Notes: generated from the sequence alone by a model not told the origin. DNA of 64,000 nt from Musa acuminata AAA Group (GCF_036884655.1 NC_088342.1:38537001-38601000), one strand, 5' to 3'; counted from the stretch's first letter, positions 1-11,896 are shown. Numbers and translations are program-made.

Positions 1-476
1 AGTGCGACCACTCGCTGCGCTAGGCCAAACTGGCCCAAAATGGCTTCGTTTTCGCGTACCATAGCCTATTTTTTGCAGACTGCAGGCTCACGCAAAACGT
101 CAACCATCTCAGCACCTTGGAACCCCGGGTGGCACCGGGGGGATGAGGCTTCCAAGTAGTGTCGGGCGTTGAACAATCTTCACAAGTTCGCATGTTAATT
201 TGATGGGAACTTGCTTTCGCGCCTGGCACTCGATGAACAATTATTTGCAAACTTACAATTGTTCGTTCTACTTTCTAAAATCTTTGTTTTCTCCTTCCTC
301 TCTATTCTCTCTTGCACTCAAGGTGCTCACTGAATTGCTTGTAAAGCTTCCCTCTTCGCGAGACGTCGGGACTTATTCGTCGCTCGTTTTCAAACTAATC
401 AACTTTTTGTTTCGTAGGTCATTCAGGATCTGTACGAGTTTGCAACTAGGCTGACCCTTTGCGGATGCATATGTCA
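1..476. other. repeat-rich flank, no gene seen
   Basis: No reading frame here resembles a protein I know. Pyrimidine-rich stretches around 260-350 look like an untranslated leader or part of an LTR, but no boundary, primer site or second copy is visible in the window. I leave it unassigned. Confidence 0.4.
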
Positions 477-619
477 CAAGGGCGCCTCATGACTTAGGCA
501 ATCCCAACTAAGTCCGAAGAGTTGGCGCAAGGGTGCTTCACGACTTAGGCAACTCCAGCTAAGTCCGTGACTTTGCCGCAAGGGTGCCTCACAACTTAGG
601 CAATTTCAGCTAAGTATAT
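477..619. repeat. 51-bp direct tandem repeat, about 2.8 copies
   Basis: Copies start at 477, 528 and 579, exactly 51 bp apart. Each opens with CAAGGGYGCYTCA, then a core CTTAGGCAA and an AGCTAAG-like end. The copies differ by scattered substitutions and the third is cut short. The repeat has no coding potential and probably belongs to a retrotransposon flank. Confidence 0.8.
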
Positions 620-1003
620 AACAACAGCCTCAGCCCTCAATCGTTCGCGATCCTTCGGTGCCGCCAACGTCCCACCCCACGCAGCTACAGAAACATGGCA
701 AACCCCCATCGCCTCATCACACCTTTTGTCACAACCGCTGATCACTGTAATTTCCCTCATTCGCCATCGGCATCGACAATAACCGCTACAGCCTCAGCCC
801 TTAATCACTCAGCATTTCCTCATCACAATGACAGAAGCATGGCAACTCCCCACGCTGATTGTCGCTGCCTCCTACTCATGCCACCGTCCCAACTCCCAAC
901 CACGATCGTCGACATATCCATAGCAACTCCTCACGCCACCGTCCCTACTCCCAACTGCACTACCATCCTTGCTCCCAACCCTCAGCGACGCGGTACACCG
1001 CTA
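620..1003. repeat. C-rich degenerate repeat tract
   Basis: CCTCAGCCCT occurs at about 628 and 797, and variants of ATGGCAACYCC at about 694, 839 and 920, so the tract is built from diverged short repeats. An open frame from 695 to 1156 follows from the C-rich composition and matches no family I recognise. I do not call a gene. Confidence 0.45.
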
Positions 1004-1389
1004 CAGGTTCGCCATACCGTACCGTACCGATGTTTCAACCCGGGCTTGGTACGATACGGTGTACCGAGCGGTACACCTGATTTCACCGATTTAACCCTCC
1101 GAAAATACCTGAAAATTAAAAAAAAAGTTAGGATAGGGTTTTCAAGTTATGAATAAATATAGTAATAGTATAAGTTTAGCAAAATCAATATAAATTAGGT
1201 AAGAATAGTATCACATATCTTTTTCGGGCTTTGAGGTAGATTTGTTTGAGGTTCGTATTTCAACCCGTTATAGTGTTATGATTAAAATATCTACAAAAAA
1301 ATCAATTGAATTGTTAGACTATTTTGTTACAATATAAACTCTAAAATTCAAATGAATTAAATAATCACATATCTAGATATACCTGATTG

Positions 1390-4253
1390 TTGATTCTACT
1401 ACCAAAACGAACGACGGGCCTCCACGGGTGGTGGATCGGGGTCCTCGATCCGATACATATCAATATAATACGTTTGTAAGACCCAATCATGAAATTGATC
1501 CCATGACATAGTGTATTGATACACCGTATGCCATTGATGCATTATTGTGATGCTGATCGTAGATTGATTGTCATGAATCATCTGTTGAGGCACTATTGTC
1601 CGTGTTGCTGTCATGTCTCTGGACCGAGCGAGAAAGAGAATGTGATTATAAAGGTGTCTTGTCGCTCGACTCGATTCTTTCCAACGATGCAACTGATGCT
1701 ACTGTCTTCCCCTTTGCCTTTGCACGTTGGGCGGACGAGTGTGATCGTTGGGTGTCGGAAGTTTCTCAAGCAGTTTGACTCCTACCATGTTGTAATCGAG
1801 GGGGATTTTCCACTTGTTGGGGTTGTGCTTCTTCTTTTATTACCTCGGTGATAAAACGTGAAGGACGCTGAGGATCTCCCGCCTCATCAAGTAGAGGATC
1901 CTCTTGGTTCTCTACTGCTTCAACCCAATCTAACATTGGTTCTGAATCTTCGTTGTAGAATTGGAGGTCAATGGGATCAATATCTTATTCCTCTGGCTCC
2001 TTATCCAACTCAGCACATAGTAATTTTAGCCGCATGTTATAATGGATATATACTAGTTTCTCTAACCGTCTGTAGGAGAGTCTGTTGCGGACCTTCGTAT
2101 AAATCAATACAAACGTTAACCAATTACGTTCGCAACCACTAGATGTTGTTGTCTGTGAAAGTACACGAACAACAACCTTCCTTAAATGTGGTGCATCGCC
2201 TCCAAATTATAGCCACCACTCAACTGCAAAAAGATATAAATAATATTTTATTAACATAACAAATAATTAACATTAAATATAATTGATAATCAATATACAT
2301 AACTTTTCCTCACTAGGATCCATAGTGTAACTACACAATACAGCTACAATGTCGGAGAATGAACCAACTGTTTCTCGAAATAATTGACCCTCCATAAAAG
2401 CATCAGTTGCCTCGGTAGTGTTTGGCAAGAGCCAATATATAATATTTCGTAGTGTCGTTAGGAAATTATTTTGCGTTCCGAGAGCATATCGATATTGAAT
2501 TGCCGGGTTTAAATAATACGTTGCAAAACATAATTTTGTTAGTATGATTTTTTATTATCTAAATAATAATAAATTAAATTATTTTGAATATGAATTTACC
2601 TGCATTATGGATATCATGATCCATATGAACTTCGGTCCGACGATCAATGATTCGTATGTATTGGTCGGCTTTAAAATCATCTTTGAATGCTTTCCTGACA
2701 TCCTCTCTTGCTGAAATCAGCATATATTTAAGATACGATATCTGTGGATGCTTGTCCATATCGACCTTACGAAGGACAATATAAAATAGTTCCACACCTT
2801 TTATGATTTCTGCTATAGTCTCCCAAAATCTAGAGGAAAGAATAGCCTTTTCTATCTTCTTTCCATCGCTCAATTTCGAATATATGGATTCAGACCACTC
2901 TTGTGAGCTAGCCATTGCCTTCAAGCCATGCCTTTTTTGTTGTAATGACTTTAATGCAATAAAATTGGTAGAAAACCGAGTAATTCCAAGTCGAAGTATT
3001 TCACAGTTTACATACTTTTGCATTAATGCATGGACCCAATGATGATTATATATAAACTTTGTAATTGATTGTGCTCGAGCTACACATTTCTTGACCGTAT
3101 CCAACTCTCCAATATCCTTTAGCATTAGATCTATGCAATGAGCTGCACATGGAGTCCAAAACAAAGTTTTTCTTTTTACTATCAATTGCAAACCGACCTT
3201 TTTGAAATTCGCTCCATTGTCGGTTATTATTTGGACAACATACTGTGGTCCAATCTCCTCTACCATAGTGTCCATCAAGCTCTCAATGTAGTTTGCATCT
3301 TGGATCTTTTCAGAAGCATTAACGGACTTATGAAACACCACTCTTCTATTGCAATAAACAAGAAAGTTGATGATACTCATTCTTGTTGGTCCTGTCCAAC
3401 TGTCATACATCAATGTCACCCCATATTCGTCCCATTGCCTCTTGAAGGATTTGATCCAATCCTTTAGTTCTGCCACCTCCTCATCTAAGTACACGCCGTA
3501 AATCTCTTTCGGTGTTGGAGGTTGGATCCCCGTGCCAGACTTTTGAATAGAAGAGACCATGCTCTGAAAGTTGAACCATTTTGAGATTGCCTTCCTAATA
3601 TCCCTTTTTTTTTCTTTTGTGTATGCATCATCAATCCGTGTTTGTTTCGCTGTTTGTGGGGGATAGGCTTGCGGATCAATATCAACAATATCTGGTGCGG
3701 ACCTCCTGCCAAGACCTCTCATAAAACCACAGAGTCCACCATACCTTATGCTACTAGTTCGACCTAACTGAGGAGCAGTTGGTTGCCTCATGCTGGTTGA
3801 CCTCTGGATTCCACTGCCACTGCCATGCTCCAATTATGAGTCAGGTCGTCGATGCCTCATTGCTTCATCGACCGTATACTGATGCTCCAATGATGCACGA
3901 ATCCCAACTGTGAGATCTGGGTCGACTTCATCGCCTCAATCCTCATACTCATACTGATCATAAACTGGTTCCTGTGTAGCTCTATGATATTCTTCCTCAA
4001 CTCTTGCCTTCTTTTTTAATGTATCTTCCTTTGCTTGTTTAAGCTTGCTTTGAAATAATTTATAGATCTCCGTTGGAACATTTTTGCATTTTGCAACATC
4101 AGGATACCCACCAGCCAAATGCGATTTCACTCGTGTTATTCTTCCACCCTTGCCAATGTATTCACAATAAATACATTGCCAATGATGATGGTTTCCATCT
4201 AGCTTTCTGGCATGAACCCATGCATCATCATGTGGCTGTTCCTTTGGTGCCAT
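1390..4253 (-). pseudogene. hAT transposase pseudogene (BED finger, DUF659, hAT C-terminal dimerisation)
   Basis: The ATG is at 4253. The first about 60 residues form a BED zinc finger, with a CIYC pair and a later H...C in the order expected for DNA binding. A DUF659-type core follows (3833-2600), with DSWTG, ITDNGANF and the WTPCAAHCIDLML motif of hAT RNase-H-fold transposases. A separate block at about 2310-2530 carries YYLNPAIQYRYALG and MEGQLFRETVGSF. A third at about 1800-2225 carries SGCERNW and VRNRLSYRRLEKL, the C-terminal dimerisation region. Gaps between blocks look like introns. It is broken: in-frame stops fall at 3936-3938 and 3834-3836, and two more in the C-terminal block where glutamine codons are expected. 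It should make no active transposase. Confidence 0.85.
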
Positions 4254-4314
4254 GATCCTACCAAATTTAAATCAAATAAACTATAAAGTATAAACATATT
4301 AAATTAACCAAATA

Positions 4315-4915
4315 TCGATCATAAATCACTAATCGCAACATTAAGTAATTTTATTAAAACATAACTAATCATATTTTATCATCATAAATATGTTACATAC
4401 ATAAAAGAAGTATTAAAATCATTAGATACATTAATTATGCGATTAACATAGTTAATTTTTCACTAATTACTTCTCTTTCAACACTATAAACATGACAAAC
4501 ACCCTAATAGGTATTAAAGATATTGGATTGACATAAAATCGAACAAATTTCGATTAAATCATCATTAAAATAACTAATCGCGGTATTAAATAACTTTAAT
4601 AAAACATAATTAAACTTATTTTACCATCATATATATGTTGAACACATAAAAGAAACATTAAATATGTAATTTTAATCCAATATGATTCAAATTATGATAA
4701 AATCATCATTTATCTACACTAATTATACGATTAATATAACTAATTTTTCACTAATTACTTCTTTTTCACCACTATAAACATGACAAATACCCTAATAGGT
4801 ATTAAAGGCATTGAATTGATATAAAATCGAATAAATTTCGATTAAATCATCATTAAAATGACTATTCTCAGCATTAAATAACTTTAATAAAACTTATTTT
4901 ACTATCATAAATATT
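4315..4915. repeat. degenerate AT-rich tandem repeat upstream of the hAT transposase
   Basis: Three diverged copies of an AT-rich unit can be followed by the phrase CTAATCG...ATTAA at about 4329, 4574 and 4862. A longer shared stretch (TTTTTCACTAATTACTTC then CCCTAATAGGTATTAAAG) occurs at about 4457 and 4745, so spacings are about 245-288 bp. This lies 5' of the transposase ATG and may be a promoter-proximal duplication inside the element. Confidence 0.6.
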
Positions 4916-5215
4916 ATTCAATATTTACTATGTATGAAACACACTAATCATAATCTTAAATATCTTAATTACTATCTAATTAAAGAAAACGAATATATAC
5001 CTCTTGATCAGAAAGTTCTTCCTCTTAATCTTCCTAAATTAGCCTCGATTGAATTCACAAATCATTGTTTTATAGAGTTAAAGAGAGAAAAAAAAAGTTT
5101 GAGAGAGAGTTTAAGAGAGAATAATGAAATAGGGGAGAGAAGAATGGTTTAAATAGGAGGAGAAAGGGCTCCAACAGTCAAATTGACCGTTGGAGAACTG
5201 TAGCACTGCTACAGT

Positions 5216-5445
5216 ATGGTAACGATCGAAATCGACTGTTACCGAGTGGTACCGGGCGATATCGAGTGGTGCCGGGCGATAACGGTCGAAATTTTGACCG
5301 TTACCGCCCGATATTACCCCGTATCGTCCGATACGGGGTTTTTTTAAGCGTACCGCCTGGTAGCGGGCGGTCCGTGTACCGGTAGTCTGTCGGACCGGTA
5401 CGTACCGCCCGTACCGGGTGGTACGATTCGATATGACAGACCTTG
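5216..5445. repeat. TACCG/CGGTA-rich subterminal region of the hAT element
   Basis: Dense direct and inverted copies of TACCG occur here, with GACCGTTACCGCCCGATA-like words in both orientations. A run of T at 5340 follows a CCCCGTATCG/CGATACGGGG inverted pair. Subterminal arrays of short words are where hAT transposases bind, so this is probably the element's right-hand binding region. Confidence 0.55.
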
Positions 5446-7200
5446 CTACCCACACATGAAGGTGGAATTCCCAAGATGGGAAGATGGAGATCCAACCAGT
5501 TGGATCTCTATAGCAGAAAAATTCTTTCGTTTTCACAGAACTCCAAAAGAATCCAAAGTAGAAATAGCTTCAATCCTACAAGATGAAGATGCAATCCAAT
5601 GGTATGATTAATACGAAACCTATCACGGGGTCCTCTCGTGGGAGCAATTCAAGAGAGGACTTCTTGTTCGCTTTAGACCATCTGAATACAAGAATGTTGA
5701 TGGGCAGTTCATCCAAATTCGTCAGACTTCTACGGTGCAAGAATATTAGAGCAAATTTGAACGATTATCAAATCAAGCCAAAGACTGGTCCGAACGATAA
5801 CTGGTGGGAACATTTATCAAATAACTTAATCCAGATATCCGGTGTGAAGTCAAAGCTCGCCAACCCTGTACTATGATAGCTATGATCTTATTTGCACGTT
5901 TGCATGAGGAAAAAATAAGTAGGGAGAATCGTCGAAACAAAAGTGATAATAAATAGATAACAACAAACCACCCGCCCTATCTACTCTCAACCGAAACCCT
6001 AATACCCGAAGACTAACACGAGAAAAACTCAAGAAAAGATCAGCGAAGGGTTTGTGCTACATTGTGATGAAAAGTGGAGTAAGAAGCACCAATGTAAACA
6101 AGGGCAACTTTTGATGATTGAACCAATTGGGGAGGAACCGAAAGTTGACAATGTGAACTTCGATCATGAAGGTATGGATTCTAATGAAGATGTTGGACCT
6201 ATCACATATACAATGCATGCATTAGCCAACTACTCTAACCCGCAAATTATGAAAGTTAGAGAACTTTGAAACATCAACCTGTTACGATTTTGATTGATAC
6301 TGATAGCACTAACAATTTTATGAATAGTAAGGTTGCTGACCGATTAGCCTAACACATTGAAGGTTGTAACAAATTCGAAGTAAAGGTCGCTGATGGATAT
6401 ATTTTAACTTATGATAGCAAGTGTTCGAAGATAAAACTAATTATACAGGGCCAAGAATTGCTTGTAGATTTATTTTTGCTACCCTTGGAAGACTTCGAAG
6501 TGATGCTTGGAATTGAATGACTATCAACACCGGGTGATGTTTCTTGGAATTTTTTTAAACTAATCATGAAGTTTTTTTATTAATGAAAAGCAGATGATCC
6601 TAAAGGGAAGAACTGGAAGTAAGATCACAACTAGCACTAGCCATCGGATGGATAGAGTTCTTCGGAAGACTGCAATGACTACTACACCGGAAAGCCGACC
6701 CATTGCTTATATTATCACGAAATGAAGACCCTACTTAATCAACAGGTTATTATGCATCATAGATATCCTGTGACTAAAATGCTAAAAGAGAAGCTCCTAG
6801 AGTTTGATGCTACTCAGCCTTGAGGACAAGGCTGATTTGAAAGGGGAGAAATTATTATGATCCCCTTTATTTTCTAAGTTTTTCTAATCCAGTAAAAGTC
6901 GAATAATGGCTTATTTAAGATTAATTTATTTTATTAAGAGTCCAAGTCCTGACGGACTTCATAATAAAACTCTATAAATATGGATGTATCTGTTTCTTTT
7001 CATAATCTATGAAATAGTATTCCAATCTTTGGCAAACCCTAAGAGGTCGATCGCTTCAAAGTGATCAACGAGGTCGATCCTCTCGAAGTGATCATCCATT
7101 TTTTTTCCTCTTCTTTTATAATAAAACCCTAGGGGTCCTATCAAAATGCTTGTGTGATTGTTTCTTTTGTTGTTTGTGTAGTTGTTATGTACTATTTTCC
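5446..7200 (+). mobile_element. internally deleted Ty3/gypsy remnant (gag-protease and LTR piece)
   Basis: From 5456 the plus strand reads, with breaks, as a gypsy gag core: FPRWEDGDPTSW, AEKFFRFHRTP, WEQFKRGLLVRF, then VQEY and ERLSNQAKDW. Around 6040-6540 comes a zinc-knuckle-like HCDEKWSKKHQC followed by an aspartic-protease region (ILIDTDSTNNF and EVMLGIE). Stops and frameshifts are frequent, for example within 5606-5612 and at 6340-6350. Reverse transcriptase, RNase H and integrase are missing. At about 6825-6850 a polyprotein-end signature (LEDKADL) abuts a purine tract, and 6858-7190 looks like a partial LTR with a TATA-like TCTATAAATATGG at 6972. Confidence 0.7.
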
Positions 7201-7259
7201 TTTGCAAATGATGAATTAAAACATCCAAATAAAAGAATAACTGTGATATAATATTTCAA

Positions 7260-9960
7260 AAAATCAATATTCCATAAGCCATGAAACACAAGTAAATTTC
7301 ACCATCAGACATACAATGCCTATCCAAACAATGAAACTTCTCTGGACTTCTTAGTTGTTCAGTTTTCCTTGTAAAGTCAAAGGTCATAAATACCAAGCAA
7401 GTTACTGCACTATATGAGTATAAAATTTTTTAGTGATTTTACCAAGGAAAATAAGAAAGCAGTTTGATTCCTGCCATTAGAATAGCAAAGGTTCAGTTCT
7501 TGCCATTAAAATAGCAAAGGTATAAAAACATGACAGCTGGAATTAGAAGGTAATGCTATTGGATACCTGGAAACTGCTAAGTAAGGAATGGATAAAAACA
7601 TACATACAGAATCAGTTAACTTTCAGCAATGTAAACAATTTCGAATATCCAAGTAGTAACCAGATCCAAAGGTCCTAGCAATACTTGTATATAATCCGGA
7701 TAGTAAGCTTTGAGATATACCATGGTGTAACTCACCGCAGATTCGATATTGACTTCAACACCATGTCAAGCCTGTTAGTAAATGGAGTTAAGGTCTAAAA
7801 GGCACTCAAATTTCTGCTTTTGCTGTCATGCAATGATATGTTACTTCAGTTATAATTAATAAGCATGGCGTACCAAATGAAGATACATCAATTATGATAA
7901 TTCTTGTAATTCTATATCAGATTTGGCCTATGGTACACTGATACCAGATGGCACATAAGTTATCACCTGGCCCAAAATGTGACACCCAACTGCTCCTTTC
8001 TAGAGGCAAAGCTTAAGTGATTTCTGACTAGAACATGAAAGACAGTATCAAAGCCAACCTAGGATTATAGTCATGGGACCAATGTTCAGCAGATAAAGGT
8101 TGGTACAATAAGAAAAGCGTGAGGACTTCAACTTGGAGGTACTAATCGATCAATTCAGATGGAAAATATATACAAAACGTAAAGTGTTTGTGCAAAAAAC
8201 ATGAAATATCTCTATTAAAGACCAATGTACAGAAAAAAAAAAAAAAAACTAGCAACAAATATGGTTTTCATATTTACAAAATAGTGAACCAGATAATAAA
8301 AGCGTTGTTTGTGATTGTCGCTCTATGTAATAACCGCCAGCTAGCATTATTTTAATGCAACAGCAGGAGCTCAAGCATATATATGTAACATGAGAATAGC
8401 ATTTACAAAGAAGAACTCAACATGTATAATATCTGGTGCAAGTACCAAAAAAGGGACACATTGTGGACTTCAAATGAATATCAACAGGAAATGCCCAAAA
8501 TTGTGGTAGCAATACCAGCACAAGCAAAAGCTCAAATTACATTTGAACAGTCAGATACCTTTTGTTCTCAACATTGTCTAGAATCCAGAAAATTTTGGAA
8601 CAAAAGCAGATATAATGGACAAGAAAATACAAATTACTATAATTTAAATCATCTGTTACCACCATGATCAAAATGGTGGCAAGTATACTTATCCATCTTA
8701 AGTAAAACAAGGAATGAAAATGGAAAAGATTTAAGTCATTCAGTGACCAGGTAATCCAAAGAAGATAGATAAACAAACTGATAGCAGAAGTGCCTGAGAC
8801 GAATATTTTCTTGAAAGAGACAACTCAAATTTTAAAGAGCCTACACATATAATGTTCATAAATGGCAACTTTGCATAGACAAGAGCTAGAAAGATCATAA
8901 AATTGCACATCAGAAATGGGTGACAAAGGTTGTCACATTGTCCAGAGAAGGTGACGAAGAGCAACTATAACTTTGTCCTATATAACAAAATACAAAGAAG
9001 GAACCTCTGAGATCAACTTTTCTGCAAATCTGTGTAGCAATGCTGCTTGATTTTAACTATTAAATTGATACCATAGCCATTTTTATATTTATATGGAAGA
9101 AAAAAAAATATAAAAGACTGTTGATATAGCACTTCCACCTTCGAGAAAAATGTTAACTGGCCTCGGAAAAAAGAGGGCACATCCTTTGCATGTACGATTC
9201 ACTGATTCCAAGTGAGATGTCCAAACCCATAGAACAAAATAAGTCAGATTACCATAACTTTATTATTCACCTGCAGATAAAGTTGTAACAAGATCATCCT
9301 CGTTGACATTTCCTTGAGATAACAACAAAATCATAGGAAGCTTCAATCAGGAAATATAATAAGATACTACAAATCGTTTATCCAAAGTCTGCTTAGAACC
9401 TTATGGAGAACCTTGAACTTCTGTACTATAATTTCAACCTGCACATTCCTAATGACCATAGCAATCGTGTAATCTGCACCACCAGGGAATTCAAAATAAA
9501 CTATTGCAAATAAACAGGGCAATACGCAGAAGTATTGAAGGATCAAATAAATTTGCCCATCAAACACTAATATAGAATCTTGATTTTCCAAGAGAAAATG
9601 CAACCAGTCATACCAAATGCCCGTTCTTCATCTACTCCACTATCTTTAGCAATGAAAGCGAAGACGTAACCCTAACAAAGAAATCCACACAAATAAGAGC
9701 GCACTAAATTCCTTAACTGCCACAAGGATCACAAAGCACCGACCAGATTAAACCTCGAATCCCTCACTTCATCCGCGAAGAGGGTCGGACGTCCCTCTGG
9801 AGTGCACGGATAAGGTGTCGGAGGCGGCAAGGGGCGGTGTGCCTCCGAATACTCCGGCATGGGCAGTGCGATCGGAGTCCTAAGGCTTCGATCGGAGAGG
9901 CGGGCGAAGGGAGAGGACGAGAGCGAGGTTAAAGCCGGGGGGTGGGGTGGAAAACAAAAG
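7260..9960 (-). other. probable minus-strand transcription unit, mostly introns, family unrecognised
   Basis: At 9780-9960 the minus strand has a GC-rich, gene-like 5' end unlike the AT-rich sequence downstream. Downstream are several short open stretches bounded by plausible AG acceptors and GT donors. Examples are about 9255-9300, 8950-9050 and 8745-8815, the last ending in frame as YQFVYLSSLDYLV. I could not join these into one confident reading frame. No transposon protein is visible. It may be a small multi-exon gene, a gene with long introns, or a decayed gene. Sequence near 7260-7400 resembles a 3' UTR. Confidence 0.4.
9439..9860 (-). CDS. candidate first coding exons of an unrecognised gene (partial)
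   Basis: An ATG at 9860 opens a 31-codon exon (9768-9860) rich in proline, beginning MPEYSEAHRPLPPP. It ends at a GAA/GTGAGG donor in phase 0. The next acceptor (GTTAG, exon from 9671) gives GYVFAFIAKDSGVDEERAF, ending 9614 at a GTATGA donor. A possible third exon at 9439-9473 adds DYTIAMVIRNVQ before a CAG/GTTGAA donor. Phases agree across the first three exons, which supports a real gene, but the third exon is only 35 nt and the rest is unresolved. I do not recognise the protein. It lies tail-to-head downstream of the rubredoxin gene on the same strand. Confidence 0.35.
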
Positions 9961-10388
9961 CGGCAAGAAACTTAGGCGAATGTTCTTGAATTAGTTTTCA
10001 AACACATATATATTAGACGGATGAAGCTGCCAATAAAATATATTAACTGAGAATATCACTGAATCAATTAAAAAAATCAATTGATTCATTAATTGATTCA
10101 AAAATCAATTAAAAATATATAACAAGAAACAAAAGAAGAAACATTATACATTAAAAAATCAATTAAATAACAAACCTTAATTTTGATGGAATGAGGTATT
10201 CATTAATTGGCCAAATAAAAGTTTGATCTTCTAAATATAACACTTAATTTTCTTCATCGTCTTATTGAGTACGTTTTGCCAATATATAAAACAAGGCATA
10301 ATTGTCATCCACATGCATTAATTTTCACTCAGCATTTAGGGAAGCTAAAGAATAGATTACATGAAGGCAAATGTATCGGATAACTTTG
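9861..10388. other. intergenic: 5' flank of unrecognised gene and 3' flank of rubredoxin gene
   Basis: 9861-9960 is GC-rich and probably the 5' UTR of the minus-strand unit. 9961-10350 is AT-rich, with repeated AATCAATT words at 10060-10112 and no coding potential. The last part is probably the rubredoxin 3' UTR. Confidence 0.45.
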
Positions 10389-10985
10389 TCACTGCAGGAA
10401 GTAACCCGAAATGAAGAAGAGAAAGCCCAGTAAGAGGCCGCCATATATCAGCAACGCCTTCTGCCCCGAGGTAAGGGAGTTGCCTCCTAGCCCGAACTGC
10501 TGGTTCTGCGCGAACCCGGCGATCTCCACGCTCTTGCTCTCGAAGAAGGACTTGGCGGCTCCGCAGGTGGGGCAGCGCCAGTCGTCGGGGAGCTTCTCGA
10601 ACTGGAACCCCGGCGGGATCGGGTACGACGGATCGCCGGCGGCCTCGTCGTAGCGGTACCCGCAAGAGCGGCACTCGTAGATGCCGGTGTTGAGGACCGC
10701 GAAGCGCTCCTCGAGGCGGCGAGGGTCGAGCTTCTTCTCGTCTTCTGGGGGTGACGGCTCAGGGGAGCTGCTGGTGTCGTCTGGTTGGGAGGAGAGGGGC
10801 TTGTCCTCCTTCGAGACATCGACGGAGGACACGGCAAAGTGTAGGTGTGGCGAAGGTTTAATGGGGTAGGCGGAAACCTTGGAAGTGAGGCAGGGAAGAG
10901 GAAGGCTGGTTTTGGTGGGCTTGGAGGAGTGGAGGCTGTGGAGGTGGTGGAAAGGGAAGGCCAGTCTTGCTGTTGCTGAAGCCAT
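10389..10985 (-). CDS. RBD1: chloroplast membrane-anchored rubredoxin, RBD1 type
   Basis: This is an intronless 198-residue protein. The first ATG of the frame is at 10985. Residues 1 to about 50 are rich in Ser, Thr, Pro and basic residues and poor in acidic ones, as in a plastid transit peptide. A linker rich in Ser, Pro and Glu follows to about 95. The rubredoxin fold spans about 102-150, with the iron-binding cysteines C105/C108 (ECRSCG) and C138/C141 (RCPTCG) and the family core [17 protein letters not shown] single hydrophobic helix at 177-196 would anchor it in the thylakoid. There is no PDZ domain, unlike the plant ENH1 rubredoxin. By family knowledge, RBD1 supports photosystem II accumulation as an electron carrier. 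The gene looks intact; its codons are much richer in GC than the surroundings, as in many monocot genes. Confidence 0.92.
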   Translation of the reverse strand: MASATARLAFPFHHLHSLHSSKPTKTSLPLPCLTSKVSAYPIKPSPHLHFAVSSVDVSKEDKPLSSQPDDTSSSPEPSPPEDEKKLDPRRLEERFAVLNTGIYECRSCGYRYDEAAGDPSYPIPPGFQFEKLPDDWRCPTCGAAKSFFESKSVEIAGFAQNQQFGLGGNSLTSGQKALLIYGGLLLGFLFFISGYFLQ

Positions 10986-11102
10986 TTCTTCTTCTTTTGT
11001 CTCTCGTCTCTTCTCTGTCTGAATTTGTTTGATCAAAGGATTGAGGAGAGAATTCTCGAAGGGACAGGGGAATCCATTGCAAGCATATGCTCTATGCTTC
11101 AG

Positions 11103-11106
<4 letters not shown>

Positions 11107-11141
<35 letters not shown>
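11107..11141. repeat. (GA)n microsatellite, about 17 units
   Basis: An uninterrupted AG/GA run lies about 120 bp upstream of the rubredoxin ATG, probably in its 5' UTR or core promoter. On the gene's strand it reads as (CT)n, common near plant transcription starts. Confidence 0.95.
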
Positions 11142-11144
<3 letters not shown>

Positions 11145-11743
11145 AAGAGGTGGATAAGGTAGTGAGGTGATGAACTCTTACGCACCACCAGTAGATTTCC
11201 ATGGAAGCGGGACGGGGGGACCGGATCAGCTGCACACCACAAACTCCAGGTAAACCACACCCTCCGCTAACCAAGCGACACGTAGACACCTTTGGGGAAG
11301 GCCGAAGTGCCCACTCCCAGGACTGCCTCGTGGTACCTGTTCGGGATCCTGTGCCTCGGTTCACGCCACCAATCTGGAAACGTATTTTCGATTAGCGATC
11401 GTGAATCGTGGACCCCAAGGATGTAGACCAATGGAAATGTTCTCTTCTCTGTTCGGTGACTCTAGAGGAACAGGTCAACATGTCGTCTTTTGGGGGGAAT
11501 ACCATCACTGTAAGAGTTCTTTGGTGTTTTACCCAATCTTTCTTTTGCTGATTAAGGTATCTATAAGAGTACTTCGATGTTGGACTAAATCTTCAGTGGA
11601 AAATGTAAGCAGGAAACAGAAAATATTGAAAGCTGCTTGTGATGATCATCTAACATATTCTCTCTAAAAATATAATGTTTTCATACAAAGGGTACACATG
11701 TTGGATGACAGGAGCATGGCATACTTAGAATTAGTGACATGGA
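11142..11743. other. intergenic: rubredoxin promoter side and thioesterase 3' flank
   Basis: There is no coding sequence. 11200-11400 holds ACGT cores (for example GACACGTAG at about 11277) that could be light or ABA elements of the rubredoxin promoter. 11640-11743 is presumably the 3' UTR of the minus-strand thioesterase gene, whose stop codon is at 11744. Confidence 0.45.
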
Positions 11744-11896
11744 TTACAGCTTCGCATACTTCTTGATAGTCTCTGCATAGTCCTCGACGGAATGAGGCGC
11801 TTGTCGATAGCATAACAGAGTGACCTTCGATGTCGATAACAATGCTTTGCTTCCCGAGGGAGAAGGGTCAATCTTCCTTATCTGCACCTCCCAAAC
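11744..11896 (-). CDS. DHNAT: DHNAT-type thioesterase exon 3 (C-terminal half, PTS1)
   Basis: After a TTAAGAAG acceptor the frame reads [19 protein letters not shown], continues with STSKVTLLC, and ends KKYAKL followed by a stop. This is the last part of the same fold as exons 1-2: strands 4-5 of the hotdog and the peroxisomal tripeptide. No other copy of exons 1-2 lies near it, and its strand and phase match exon 2. I therefore assign it to the same gene across the transposon block. Confidence 0.87.
   Translation of the reverse strand, partial: VWEVQIRKIDPSPSGSKALLSTSKVTLLCYRQAPHSVEDYAETIKKYAKL

Larger units (their letters stand above)
1004..5445 (-). mobile_element. decayed hAT-superfamily DNA transposon (candidate ends)
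   Basis: The element contains a minus-strand hAT transposase pseudogene. On both sides lie GC-rich tracts full of TACCG/CGGTA words: left 1004-1078, right about 5216-5445. Read inward, the left end begins CAGGTTCGCCATACCG and the right end CAAGGTCTGTCATATCG, which is compatible with diverged terminal inverted repeats. GCTAC occurs at both borders (1000-1004 and 5445-5449), but no 8-bp target duplication typical of hAT can be shown. The exact ends are therefore uncertain, while the hAT identity of the interior is firm. Confidence 0.6.

Noticed and set aside
695..1156. 153-codon open frame rich in Pro, His and Thr
   Set aside because: It is driven by C-rich degenerate repeats, crosses into the hAT border and has no recognisable motif.
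1004..5445. GCTAC at both hAT borders as a target-site duplication
   Set aside because: hAT elements make 8-bp duplications; five shared bases next to TACC-rich sequence could be chance.
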